Both the position numbers and the translations under genes were made by a program. DNA of 64,000 nucleotides, taken from NCBI RefSeq assembly GCF_006494375.1, contig NZ_VHIZ01000037.1:1-64000 (forward strand), read 5' to 3'. Below the pieces are notes generated by a model. It did no database searches. It worked only from the letters and a program-made list of their open reading frames with translations, and was not told the DNA's origin. Of the stretch, positions 8,846 to 16,810 are shown one piece after another (the first letter of the stretch is position 1; the number at the start of each line of letters is the position of its first letter). The stretch is from Pantoea anthophila (lineage in GTDB: Bacteria; Pseudomonadota; Gammaproteobacteria; Enterobacterales; Enterobacteriaceae).

Positions 8846-10252
8846 ATGGATCGTCAGATTGTATACCCGGGCGCCATACCGCTCGAAACTGACCTGCTGA
8901 ACACGAATAAATTCGCCATGACAGGACTGGCAAAACTGGCCGCAGCCATTCTGGGTGAGGGTACCTGCCTGCATGGTCTGAACTGCAAGCCTACCGTACC
9001 AGCTTCCATGAATGTCGAAGTTGGCGAAGGGCAGATTTACTCCCTCCAGCCTTCTGATGCTACACCTTATTCCTCACTGGCTGCTGATAACGGAAGTACC
9101 CTCCTTAAACAGGGATTTAATATGTCTCGGTGCCTGTTCAGGCTTGATGCACCCGCTGTGCAAGGCTACAGCATTAACTATCTGATTCAGGCGACTTACG
9201 CAGATATCGATACAGGCCTGACAGTATTGCCCTATTACAATGCGACTGACCCGGCAATTGCCTACAGCGGGCCGCATAACAGCGGCAACGCACAAAGCAC
9301 AGTGAGATCAGGGCAATGTCATCTGTCAGTGAAAGCGGGTGTTGCTGCCCGTACAGGTGAGCAGAGGTCCCCGGCACCAGATCCAGGTTATACGCCAGCA
9401 TGGGTCATCACCGTGGAAAACGGCGCGCTATCGATAGGAGGCGCAGCAATACGTATGGCTGATCATGCGCCATTTCTTCCGGAAAACGGCTTCATTAGTG
9501 CTGTGCAGCAGGGACGTCTTAATAATTGCAAAACTAAAACCGAAGGCGACAGCTATCATCTTATCTGTCAGCCACCCGTCACAACCCTCGCAGAGGGTAT
9601 GCGTCTCTTTTTCCGCACAGCAGTGACCAACACAGGACCCTGTAAACTTCGTGTTGGCGATTTGCCTGCATATCCCGTATATGACAACGCCGCCAGAGAA
9701 CTCATCAAGGGCACGCTCAGCATGTGTCATCAAAACGAAGTCGAGTGGAATGCGACGCTGAATGCGTGGATCTTGTGTAATCACCAGCAGCAAGTCGACT
9801 GGGATGATTTTAACAAACGTTTTATCTCAATCAGCGGCGGAGAAATAACCGGCGATTTGACGGTTGAAGGTTCGCTGAGTACGGAGAAAGCACTGAAGGT
9901 CGGTGAATCAGAATTAATTGCCGAAGGGGATATTAAGGGCAAAACCTGGGGCGGAAGTCTGCAGAAATGGCTGATAAACCGCTCAGCATCTTTGCTGAAG
10001 GGAGATGACTATCTGGTCTGGAAAGATCCGGTCAGTCACCTCATCATTCAGGGTGGGCATCGTTCAGGTGCAGGTGATATTGGATTTCTCACCACATTTC
10101 CCAGTAAGTGTCTGACCGTATTAATCACGCAGTCAGGTAAAAAAGGACAGAGTAAAGACAATTCGTTCGTGGACAATGTAAGCACCCAAAAATTCACCTT
10201 GCATGCAGGCAAGGGTGAACCATCATTTTACTGGCTGGCAATGGGATATTAA
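8846..10252 (+). CDS. Phage tail fibre protein
   Basis: A protein of about 468 aa from the ATG at 8846 (MDRQIVYPGAIPLETDLL), the conserved start of this fibre group; an in-frame GTG at 8822 and ATG at 8834 lie within or at the terminator and are less likely. The N-terminal 250 residues attach to the baseplate, a short repeat (SISGGEITGDLTVEGSLST) forms the shaft, and the last 100 residues are probably the receptor-binding tip. Ten cysteines are spread through it (for example GTCLHGLNC, SRCLF, NNCKTK), very unusual for a fibre. A Tfa-type gene follows 2 bases later. Confidence 0.85.
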   Translation: MDRQIVYPGAIPLETDLLNTNKFAMTGLAKLAAAILGEGTCLHGLNCKPTVPASMNVEVGEGQIYSLQPSDATPYSSLAADNGSTLLKQGFNMSRCLFRLDAPAVQGYSINYLIQATYADIDTGLTVLPYYNATDPAIAYSGPHNSGNAQSTVRSGQCHLSVKAGVAARTGEQRSPAPDPGYTPAWVITVENGALSIGGAAIRMADHAPFLPENGFISAVQQGRLNNCKTKTEGDSYHLICQPPVTTLAEGMRLFFRTAVTNTGPCKLRVGDLPAYPVYDNAARELIKGTLSMCHQNEVEWNATLNAWILCNHQQQVDWDDFNKRFISISGGEITGDLTVEGSLSTEKALKVGESELIAEGDIKGKTWGGSLQKWLINRSASLLKGDDYLVWKDPVSHLIIQGGHRSGAGDIGFLTTFPSKCLTVLITQSGKKGQSKDNSFVDNVSTQKFTLHAGKGEPSFYWLAMGY

Positions 10253-10254
10253 TC

Positions 10255-10680
10255 ATGCGGTTTGGTTACAGTGCAAAAGTGAATGCTTTTTTTTTGCTGG
10301 ATGATGAAGAGGCTTACAGGGCAGGTGGCACCTGGCAGGATGATATTATTCCCGTTACGGAAGACGTCTGGCGTCAGTTTGTCAGTCAGCCACCGGAAGG
10401 CAAAACACGAGGTGCAGGAAAAAACGGCATGCCTGAATGGGTTGATATTCCTGATCGGGAAAAAAGGGAGGCAGACCGGCGTTTTGCATTAAAGAGTGAC
10501 CTGCTGGAAAAGGCGGTCGAAGAAATACGCATGCTGACAATTGTTCAGGACGTTTATGGACTGAGTATTGAGGAAAAAGGAAAACTCGCTGACTGGAAAA
10601 AATATTTAGCGGATGTCTACAGGATGGAAATAAACAGTAAGGATAAGGTTGACTGGCCCCGTGCGCCGGGCAAGGCATAA
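10255..10680 (+). CDS. Tail fibre assembly protein (Tfa-like)
   Basis: A 141-aa protein. The N-terminal part (GYSAKVNAFFLLDDEEAYRAGGTW) and the helical C-terminus ending in a WKKYLADVYRME motif followed by WPRAPG are the signature of Tfa/gpG caprovirus-type fibre chaperones. It follows the fibre gene directly and would help its trimerisation. It closes the tail operon; a weak hairpin (arms TGGCCCACA / TGTGGACCA) lies just after its stop. Confidence 0.88.
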   Translation: MRFGYSAKVNAFFLLDDEEAYRAGGTWQDDIIPVTEDVWRQFVSQPPEGKTRGAGKNGMPEWVDIPDREKREADRRFALKSDLLEKAVEEIRMLTIVQDVYGLSIEEKGKLADWKKYLADVYRMEINSKDKVDWPRAPGKA

Positions 10681-10715
10681 AATGGCCCACATCCTGTGGA
10701 CCATAAAACAAAAAC

Positions 10716-11321
10716 TCAGAAGCGATAACCAACATCCATGAAAACGCTTTTGACCGGGTGTTTTTTATCATCAAAACTGGCGCGCGAGCCTTCATAGCCT
10801 GCAGTCAGCGCCAGATTATCAGCAGGATTAAGCGTAATACCGGTGCTGTATGCATACTGACTGGATGACTGACCGTGCGGGTTGTCAGAAGCAGAAACAG
10901 GCTTGACGCTTCGGGCAGGGAATTCGACTCTCGAATGAGAAATACCCCCAAGAGCAAATACGCTTAAATTCTCAGATAGCCGGTAGGTTGGCCCTGCCAT
11001 TACGGAGTAATATTCAGCCTTGCTATCAAGGTTATGTTTTTTTCGGTAACTCTCTCTGCAGGTTTTATCAGCCTGTCTGCATGAGGAGAGTTCATCCTGC
11101 CAGCTATTCTTCATCGCGGTCAGCGACCCCATCACACCCCAGGGTTTCGCATTTTCATACTGAAACCTGAAGTTCCCGCCTCTGACATCTCCAAAATCTC
11201 TGATATGCCCCTGTTCATAACCTAAAGACATGGTCGGCCTTTCCTGTGACCCGTACGCCATCGTGGCGGAGCACGTAATCACAGCGATCACGAGACCTGA
11301 TAATGATTTTCTGAACAACAT
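10716..11321 (-). CDS. Ail/Lom/OmpX-family outer membrane protein
   Basis: 201 aa from the ATG at 11321, which has a good AAAAGGAG site; an upstream in-frame start at 11363 would spoil the signal peptide. Seen: signal peptide LSGLVIAVITCSATMAYGS, then alternating beta strands with the family's conserved MSLGYEQGHI, YYSVMAGPTYRLSENLSVFALGGI and the C-terminal VFMDVGYRF ending in Phe, as in eight-stranded Ail/Lom barrels. Lom is a classic lysogenic-conversion gene of lambda, located near fibre genes; relatives give serum resistance or adhesion. Convergent to the tail operon, consistent with a moron. Confidence 0.88.
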   Translation of the reverse strand: MLFRKSLSGLVIAVITCSATMAYGSQERPTMSLGYEQGHIRDFGDVRGGNFRFQYENAKPWGVMGSLTAMKNSWQDELSSCRQADKTCRESYRKKHNLDSKAEYYSVMAGPTYRLSENLSVFALGGISHSRVEFPARSVKPVSASDNPHGQSSSQYAYSTGITLNPADNLALTAGYEGSRASFDDKKHPVKSVFMDVGYRF

Positions 11322-11363
11322 CTGAACTCCTTTTAAACATGGGATGCTGATTTCGGCATGCAT

Positions 11364-11923
11364 ACCCGTTGAGGGAGACCCATTTATATCCAGAGTGAAG
11401 TTCAGAAAAGTGAAAACAGACAGTTTTAATGAAACTGGTCCGTTTTTGTGATGTTACTGAGGGGTTTGCCCGCAAAGAAGGCGAGGGCGATATAAGTCTC
11501 GAATACTGGCAGAAAGAGCATAAGTGGTTTTTCTCAGTGCAGAATATTTTTCTGGCAATATGGAAATTATCGCAAAATAATTTGAGGTGATTGAGTCGTT
11601 GTAAGATTGAACGGGTATTCTGGCATTTCATACCTTATGATTTATTACAATGTCCGCTTCTGGCACAAGGCGGACAGACGGCTCTGAAGGCCCGCTATGA
11701 GCGAAAAGCTGACATAACCATCGGGTGCGCTGGGCCATTTAGGAGCATCAAAAACCAGGCCTGAGAGACCCGGGCTCTGTGAGTTCCCTCGAAGTGATCT
11801 ACTATTCCGCGCAGCTATTAAGCCGGTGAGTTTTATGCTGAAGCGATGATGCAGACTACTACACGTCAGGCTGCTGCTTGCAGGTTGTAGGCTCCTGTGC
11901 GCACCTGCTAAAAAGTGTCGGGT
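11364..11923. other. Gap between prophage and metabolic cluster
   Basis: 560 bases with no convincing gene. It holds the promoter side of the Ail/Lom gene and one copy of a dispersed palindromic element (11651-11676). The rest looks like decayed DNA without a recognisable parent and probably marks the edge of the phage module. Confidence 0.5.
11651..11676. repeat. Dispersed palindromic element, copy 1
   Basis: Arms TGTCCGC and GCGGACA flank TTCTGGCACAAG. Variants of the same block occur at 27931-27956 (inverted), 33340-33363 and 37827-37850, each between unrelated gene modules. Confidence 0.65.
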
Positions 11924-13102
11924 TCAACTGAAGAGTTTCAGTGCCGCAATCCGCTTCAGCGACTCATCCAGTGCCTCGTCGCTGGCGGTCAGGCTCAGGC
12001 GTATAAACCCTTCGCCGCCAGCGCCAAAACCGTGCCCTGGAGCAACCAGAACCTGCGCCTCGTGCAGCAGGTGCTCGGTGAACAGCTGCGAGCTGTATCC
12101 CGCTGGAACCGGTAGCCAGAGGAAGAAGGTGCCCTGGCGGGCATCCACCGGCCAGCGCATCGCTTCCAGCGCGCGGATAACCCGCTCGCGACGATGGTGG
12201 TAAAGTGTGGCAAACTCCGCAACCGCGCTCTCCGGCAGACCCAGCGCGGTAATTGCCGCATCCTGCACCGCCCCAAACACTGTGCTGTAGCTGTGGGTGT
12301 GCAGCTTTTTAAATGCGCTAATCACCGAGGCATTGCCGACGGCGAAGCCGAAGCGCCAGCCTGCCATCAGGAAGGTTTTCGACATCGTATAGATCTCAAC
12401 GCTCCACTCTTTAGCCTCCGGCTGCGACAGCAGGCTCGGCGGCGCGTCCTGCGGATGGCGGCCAATCGCCGAGTAGGCGAAATCGTGCAGAAGCGGAATG
12501 TTCAGCCGCTGCACGAACGCCAGCGCATCGTCAAACAACTGCGGGGTGGCCACCGCCCCGGTGGGATTGTGAGGATAGTTCAGCATCAGCAGCCCGGCAT
12601 GCTGAGTGACAGCTTTCGGCACCTCGGTAAAGTCCGGCAGAAACTGGTTTGATGCGTGCAGCGGAATACCGTAGAACTTTGCCTGCGCCTGCGCGGCGGC
12701 CGAACGGTAAATGGGGTAGCACGGATCGGTCGAAATCATATACTGACCGGGCGCGAGCAGCGCACGCGGCAGGCCGGTCACGCCGATATGCGAGCCGTGG
12801 AAAACGGCAATTTCGCTATCCGGGTCCAGCTCTGTGCCGTACTGACGTTGATAAAAGCGGGCTATCGCCTGGCGCAGCGCGGGCTTGCCCCAGAACGATG
12901 GATAATCGTGGTTTTCTGGCTGCGCAGCGGCGGATTGCAGCGTGGCGACCACTGCTGCCGGCGTAGGCTGGCGCGGACTGCCGGAAGACAGGTCAATCAG
13001 CGGGCGCTGTGAGGTATCGATCTGTGCCGCCATCTTTTCCAGCGCACTAAACAGATTCTCTTCTAACTGATCAAGCAGGGGTGAAGCAGAAAATACCGGC
13101 AT
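11924..13102 (-). CDS. Class I/II PLP-dependent aminotransferase (methionine-type suspected)
   Basis: A 392-aa fold-type I aminotransferase. Seen: NYPHNPTGA (Asn179), DFAYS (Asp207, Tyr210), the PLP lysine in MSKTF (Lys242) and the substrate-carboxylate Arg in FIRLSLT near the C-terminus. Full length, cytoplasmic. It is transcribed divergently from a MetQNI-type operon with LuxS, a sulfoxide-reductase-like enzyme and a YbdH-type dehydrogenase; in E. coli ybdH lies next to the methionine aminotransferase ybdL. I therefore infer methionine or a related sulfur amino acid as substrate, giving a keto acid such as 4-methylthio-2-oxobutanoate. Family is certain; substrate is not. Confidence 0.85.
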   Translation of the reverse strand: MPVFSASPLLDQLEENLFSALEKMAAQIDTSQRPLIDLSSGSPRQPTPAAVVATLQSAAAQPENHDYPSFWGKPALRQAIARFYQRQYGTELDPDSEIAVFHGSHIGVTGLPRALLAPGQYMISTDPCYPIYRSAAAQAQAKFYGIPLHASNQFLPDFTEVPKAVTQHAGLLMLNYPHNPTGAVATPQLFDDALAFVQRLNIPLLHDFAYSAIGRHPQDAPPSLLSQPEAKEWSVEIYTMSKTFLMAGWRFGFAVGNASVISAFKKLHTHSYSTVFGAVQDAAITALGLPESAVAEFATLYHHRRERVIRALEAMRWPVDARQGTFFLWLPVPAGYSSQLFTEHLLHEAQVLVAPGHGFGAGGEGFIRLSLTASDEALDESLKRIAALKLFS

Positions 13103-13150
13103 AACACATCCCGATAAAAAAATAATACCTGGACTATGGCATAGCCCGTC

Positions 13151-13167
13151 ATTTCATAAAATGAAAT
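13151..13167. promoter_or_regulatory. Palindrome in the divergent promoter region
   Basis: Arms ATTTCAT and ATGAAAT with a 3-base centre, lying between the aminotransferase start (13102) and the binding-protein start (13343) in a 240-base AT-rich region. A suitable operator for both directions. I see no MetJ-type AGACGTCT box here and no regulator gene in the cluster. Confidence 0.5.
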
Positions 13168-13342
13168 TATCCGGCAGGAAAAATATTAAAATTAATAAGG
13201 ATATTAATAAATCGCAATAACAAAAAACAGTTAAGGTTAGCACAATAAAGATATTGAGCGGAATTCACTTTTGCTGCAAAATCCTGAGTATATTGGAATC
13301 AATTATTTTTGTATTCAACACGTTACCGGAGAGAATGTTCCT

Positions 13343-14155
13343 ATGCGCAGGTCATTGATTAGCGGAATTGTTGTTGCCTTATTGTCTTCTGCTGCAGTTA
13401 TTTCGACAGCGCATGCCGATGATAAATTAATTCGTTTGGGTTTTAATCCCGGCCCTTATAAAGAACAGTTTCAAAAAGGCGTTGCGCCCTTTTTGATCAA
13501 GAAGGGGTATAAAGTCGAGTATAAAGATTTCAGCGACGGTATTCAGGTTAATGATGCGGTGGCGCGGGGTAATATTGAAGCCAATATTATGCAGCACCCG
13601 GTTTACTTAAAATCCGTCAACGAACGTCTGGGGATAGATAACGTCGGCATTGTGCAGGTGCCAACCCCACCAATGGGCCTCTATGCCGGCAAGCTCAACA
13701 CGCTGAACACCCCAAAGCCGGGCACGGTGATTTCAGTCCCGAACCAGGCACCTAATGAATACCGCGCCCTGCTGGTGCTGCAAAGCCTCGGCTGGGTTAA
13801 GCTCAAGGCCGATATCGACCCGGCGACCTTCTCACAGAAAGCGATCATCGAAAATCCCTACAAAATCGTGCTGAAAGAAATGGATAACGCCCAGCAGGTT
13901 CGCGCATTGCCGGACGTTGATTTCGGCCTGATTCAGGGGAACTTTGCTGTCTCCAGCGGAATGAAATTAAGCTCGGCGCTGAAACTGGAAACGCCAACCA
14001 GCCAGTTTATCAATGTGGTCACGGTAGCCGGGAAAAATGAAGACGCGCAGTTCGCTAAAGATATCGTGGCAGGCTACCACTCCGCCGAGTTTAAAACCTA
14101 TATCACCAGCCATTCGCAGTACGACGGCTACCTGCAGCCCAGCTATTTCAAATGA
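13343..14155 (+). CDS. MetQ/NlpA-family periplasmic substrate-binding protein
   Basis: 270 aa from the ATG at 13343, chosen because it begins a proper signal peptide (MRRSLISGIVVALLSSAAV..AHA) and has GGAGAG upstream; an in-frame start 72 bases earlier is less likely. The mature protein has the MetQ-type features LGFNPGPYKEQF, GYKVEYKDFSDGIQVNDAVARGNIEANIMQHP. Unlike E. coli MetQ it has no lipobox cysteine, so it should be soluble in the periplasm. It overlaps the ATPase gene by 4 bases. It likely binds methionine or a derivative such as the sulfoxide. Confidence 0.88.
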   Translation: MRRSLISGIVVALLSSAAVISTAHADDKLIRLGFNPGPYKEQFQKGVAPFLIKKGYKVEYKDFSDGIQVNDAVARGNIEANIMQHPVYLKSVNERLGIDNVGIVQVPTPPMGLYAGKLNTLNTPKPGTVISVPNQAPNEYRALLVLQSLGWVKLKADIDPATFSQKAIIENPYKIVLKEMDNAQQVRALPDVDFGLIQGNFAVSSGMKLSSALKLETPTSQFINVVTVAGKNEDAQFAKDIVAGYHSAEFKTYITSHSQYDGYLQPSYFK

Positions 14156-15177
14156 GCCAGCCGGTTATCCGCTTTAACGCGGTCAGCAAAACGTTTACCC
14201 GCAAGGGAGAAAGCTTCCTTGCGCTGGATAACGTCAATCTGACGATTAATCAGGGTGATATCTTTGGCGTAATCGGTACCAGCGGCGCGGGAAAAAGTAC
14301 GCTGCTGCGCTTAATAAACCATCTGGAAGCGCCTACTCAGGGCGATGTGCTGATTAACAATCTGTCGCTGCAGGGCATCAGTAAGAAACAGCTGAACCAA
14401 TTAAAGAAAGATATTGGCATGATCTTTCAGCACTTTAACCTGCTGAACTCGCGCACGGTATTTCACAACGTGGCGATACCGCTGATCTTACAGGGGCGCG
14501 ATAAAGCCTTTATTCGTGAGCGGGTGAGCGAGCTCCTGGCTTTCGTGAACCTCAGTGATAAAGCAGAAAGTTATCCCGATGAGCTTTCCGGTGGGCAAAA
14601 ACAGCGCGTGGGGATTGCACGCGCGCTGGCCACCAATCCGTCAATTCTGCTGTGTGATGAAGCGACTTCGGCCCTGGACCCGCACACCACCGTGCAGATC
14701 CTGCTGCTGCTGCAGGAAATCAACCGCCGCTACGGCATCACCATTGTGCTAATTACCCACGAAATGTCCGTGGTACAGAAAATCTGCCACAAGGTCGCGG
14801 TGATGGCACAGGGGCGGGTAGTTGAACAGGGCAGCGTACTGGATCTGTTTGGCCAGCCTAAGGAAGAGGTCACCGCCAGCTTTGTACAGTCGGTGATCCA
14901 TGATCGCCTGCCGGAACAGACCGTGGCGCGCATCAGGCAGCAAAGCCAGAGCCGGGCACTGCGGCTGGAATTCGTCGGTCAGACCGCGCAGCAGCCGATC
15001 GTTAACCGGCTGATCCGCGAGTATCCGGTGGAGGTCAATATCCTGTTTGCCAGCATGTCAGAAATTCAGAACACCATTCTCGGTTTTATGATCGTGCAGA
15101 TCGGCGGGGAAACGGCGGACATTGATGCGGCAATCCGCTACCTCCATGACGCAGGAGTGAAAATCAGCGATGTTTGA
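14152..15177 (+). CDS. metN: MetN-type ABC transporter ATPase with NIL domain
   Basis: 341 aa. Walker A GTSGAGKST (residues 42-50), Q-loop in FQHFNLLNS, signature LSGGQ (145-149), Walker B ILLCDEATSALD (165-176) and the switch His in LITHE. The C-terminal 75 residues form the NIL regulatory domain found in methionine importers, where bound methionine inhibits transport, supporting a sulfur amino-acid substrate. It overlaps both neighbours (4 and 8 bases), so the operon is translationally coupled. Confidence 0.9.
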   Translation: MSQPVIRFNAVSKTFTRKGESFLALDNVNLTINQGDIFGVIGTSGAGKSTLLRLINHLEAPTQGDVLINNLSLQGISKKQLNQLKKDIGMIFQHFNLLNSRTVFHNVAIPLILQGRDKAFIRERVSELLAFVNLSDKAESYPDELSGGQKQRVGIARALATNPSILLCDEATSALDPHTTVQILLLLQEINRRYGITIVLITHEMSVVQKICHKVAVMAQGRVVEQGSVLDLFGQPKEEVTASFVQSVIHDRLPEQTVARIRQQSQSRALRLEFVGQTAQQPIVNRLIREYPVEVNILFASMSEIQNTILGFMIVQIGGETADIDAAIRYLHDAGVKISDV

Positions 15178-15838
15178 ATTTATTGATACCGCCGTGACCG
15201 GCGATCAGTTTCTGCTGGCGCTGTACGACACGCTGATTATGGTCAGCGTCTCGCTGGGATTTGGTGCGCTCCTTGGTATCCCACTTGGCATTGTGCTGGT
15301 ACTGTGCCGCCCCGGTGGCATTTTGCCCAACGTGGCGCTGCACCAGCTCCTCAATCCCGTGGTCAATATCCTGCGTTCCCTGCCGTTTATCATCCTGCTA
15401 ATCAGCATTCTTCCTGTCACCCGCTGGCTGGTTGGCACTACCATCGGCACCGCCGGCGCGATTGTGCCGCTGGTAGTGTTTATCGCTCCCTATATTGCCC
15501 GGCTGGTGGAAAGTTCTCTGCTGGAGGTAGATGACGGCATTCTTGAATCCGCCAACGCCATGGGGGCCAGTACCATCCAAACCATCTGGTACTTTATGCT
15601 GCCGGAAGCCGCATCATCGCTGATCCTGGCACTCACCACCGCCACGATCGGCCTACTGGGTGCCACCGCGATGGCCGGCACCGTCGGTGGCGGCGGCATC
15701 GGCGATCTGGCCATTACCTACGGATATCAGCGCTTTGATGCCTTCGCCACGCTCACCACCGCGCTGGTGCTGATCGTAATCGTGCAGCTTTTACAGACCT
15801 TCGGCACGCGTCTGGCGCGACGGATACGTCGCGAATAA
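15170..15838 (+). CDS. metI: MetI-type ABC transporter permease
   Basis: 222 aa with about five membrane helices and the permease EAA-like loop (ESANAMGASTIQTIWYFMLPEA). The N-terminus (LYDTLIMVSVSLGFGALLGIPLGIVL) and GATAMAGTVGGGGIGDLAITYGYQRF are characteristic of MetI. It pairs with the preceding ATPase and binding protein to form a complete importer. Confidence 0.9.
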   Translation: MFEFIDTAVTGDQFLLALYDTLIMVSVSLGFGALLGIPLGIVLVLCRPGGILPNVALHQLLNPVVNILRSLPFIILLISILPVTRWLVGTTIGTAGAIVPLVVFIAPYIARLVESSLLEVDDGILESANAMGASTIQTIWYFMLPEAASSLILALTTATIGLLGATAMAGTVGGGGIGDLAITYGYQRFDAFATLTTALVLIVIVQLLQTFGTRLARRIRRE

Positions 15839-15855
15839 TGGTAAGGAGAAACAGA

Positions 15856-16320
15856 ATGCCAGCAGTAGAGAGCTTTACGCTCGACCATAACAAAGTCATC
15901 GCCCCGTATGTGCGGGTGGCCGGCAATGAAAAACACGTGCTGGGAAGCGTGGTGGAAAAATACGACCTGCGCCTGCTGCAGCCGAACGTGGATGCTATCC
16001 CGACAGCTGCAATGCATACGCTGGAGCACCTGCTGGCCTTCGGCCTGCGTGAAGAGCTGGAGGGCGTGATCGATATTTCCCCGATGGGTTGCCGCACCGG
16101 CTTCTATTTAATCCTGTGGGATAATCGCGACCCAAAAACCATCGCTACCGCGCTGACCCGTGTTCTGGAGCGTGTCGTTGATGCCACCGACGTCCCGGCG
16201 GTTACGCCACTGGAGTGCGGTAACTATCGCGACCACTCGCTGTTCTCGGCGAAAGAGTATGCGCGCCAGATATTGGCGGCCGGGATCAGCACCGACGCCT
16301 TTTCCCGCCAGGTGGTTTAA
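15856..16320 (+). CDS. luxS: LuxS-family S-ribosylhomocysteine lyase (operon-linked form)
   Basis: 154 aa from the ATG at 15856, which has AAGGAG 8 bases upstream; an in-frame ATG at 15838 overlaps the previous stop and lacks a site. The zinc ligands HTLEH (His54, His58) and Cys121 (ECGNY), plus the catalytic Cys79 in MGCRTG, are all present. It would cleave S-ribosylhomocysteine to homocysteine and DPD (AI-2 precursor). It is shorter than the usual 165-172-aa enzyme and divergent in its C-terminus. Placement in a methionine-transport operon suggests homocysteine recycling rather than signalling. Confidence 0.88.
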   Translation: MPAVESFTLDHNKVIAPYVRVAGNEKHVLGSVVEKYDLRLLQPNVDAIPTAAMHTLEHLLAFGLREELEGVIDISPMGCRTGFYLILWDNRDPKTIATALTRVLERVVDATDVPAVTPLECGNYRDHSLFSAKEYARQILAAGISTDAFSRQVV

Positions 16321-16794
16321 TGGTTTCTATCGATCTTCGGGGGCAGACGGCGGTGGTCACCGGCGGACTGCAGGGGATCGGACGGTCGATCGCCGAACTG
16401 CTGCATCAGGCTGGTGCCTGCGTGGTGGTAGGCGACATCGCCATCACTGCGAGTGAAACCGGCGATCGCTGGCTGTGGCTGTCCTTTGATATCTCCCGGC
16501 CTGAACAGGCAGGCGAGTTGATTGCAGTGATGAAGCCCCGGCGCTATGGACGTATTATCAATATCGCCTCGCAGGCGGGGAAAAAGCTATCGCCTGATTG
16601 GGTAGTATGTCGCCTCAAGGCATGCGGTACTCGTTTAACTAACTACCTATGCTGAAGACTGCTCACAGGTGCCGCTGGGGCGCACCGCACAGCCTGAAGA
16701 CGTTGCCAGCGTGGTGCCGTTTCTCGCCAGTCCGCTGTCCTCTTATATGGCCGGCCATGCGATTAACGTCACTGGCGGTATGACCATGCATTAA
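16320..16794 (+). pseudogene. Broken short-chain dehydrogenase/reductase
   Basis: The 5' part (frame of 16320) encodes an SDR start with the cofactor motif TGGLQGIGRS and continues to RIINIASQAGKK, then leaves the family sequence and stops at about 16653. The 3' end reappears in another frame at about 16680-16794 (PLGRTAQPEDVASVVPFLASP..., MAGHAINVTGGMTMH). The middle part with the YxxxK catalytic residues is gone, so this is an internal deletion plus frameshift. The intact gene would have been about 250 aa. The start overlaps the LuxS stop, so it was an original operon member. Confidence 0.85.
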
Positions 16795-16810
16795 CATCCC
16801 GGAGTGCACC

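Noticed and set aside
13103..13342. MetJ box before the MetQ-like gene
   Set aside because: No AGACGTCT-type tandem found; only an unrelated ATTTCAT dyad.
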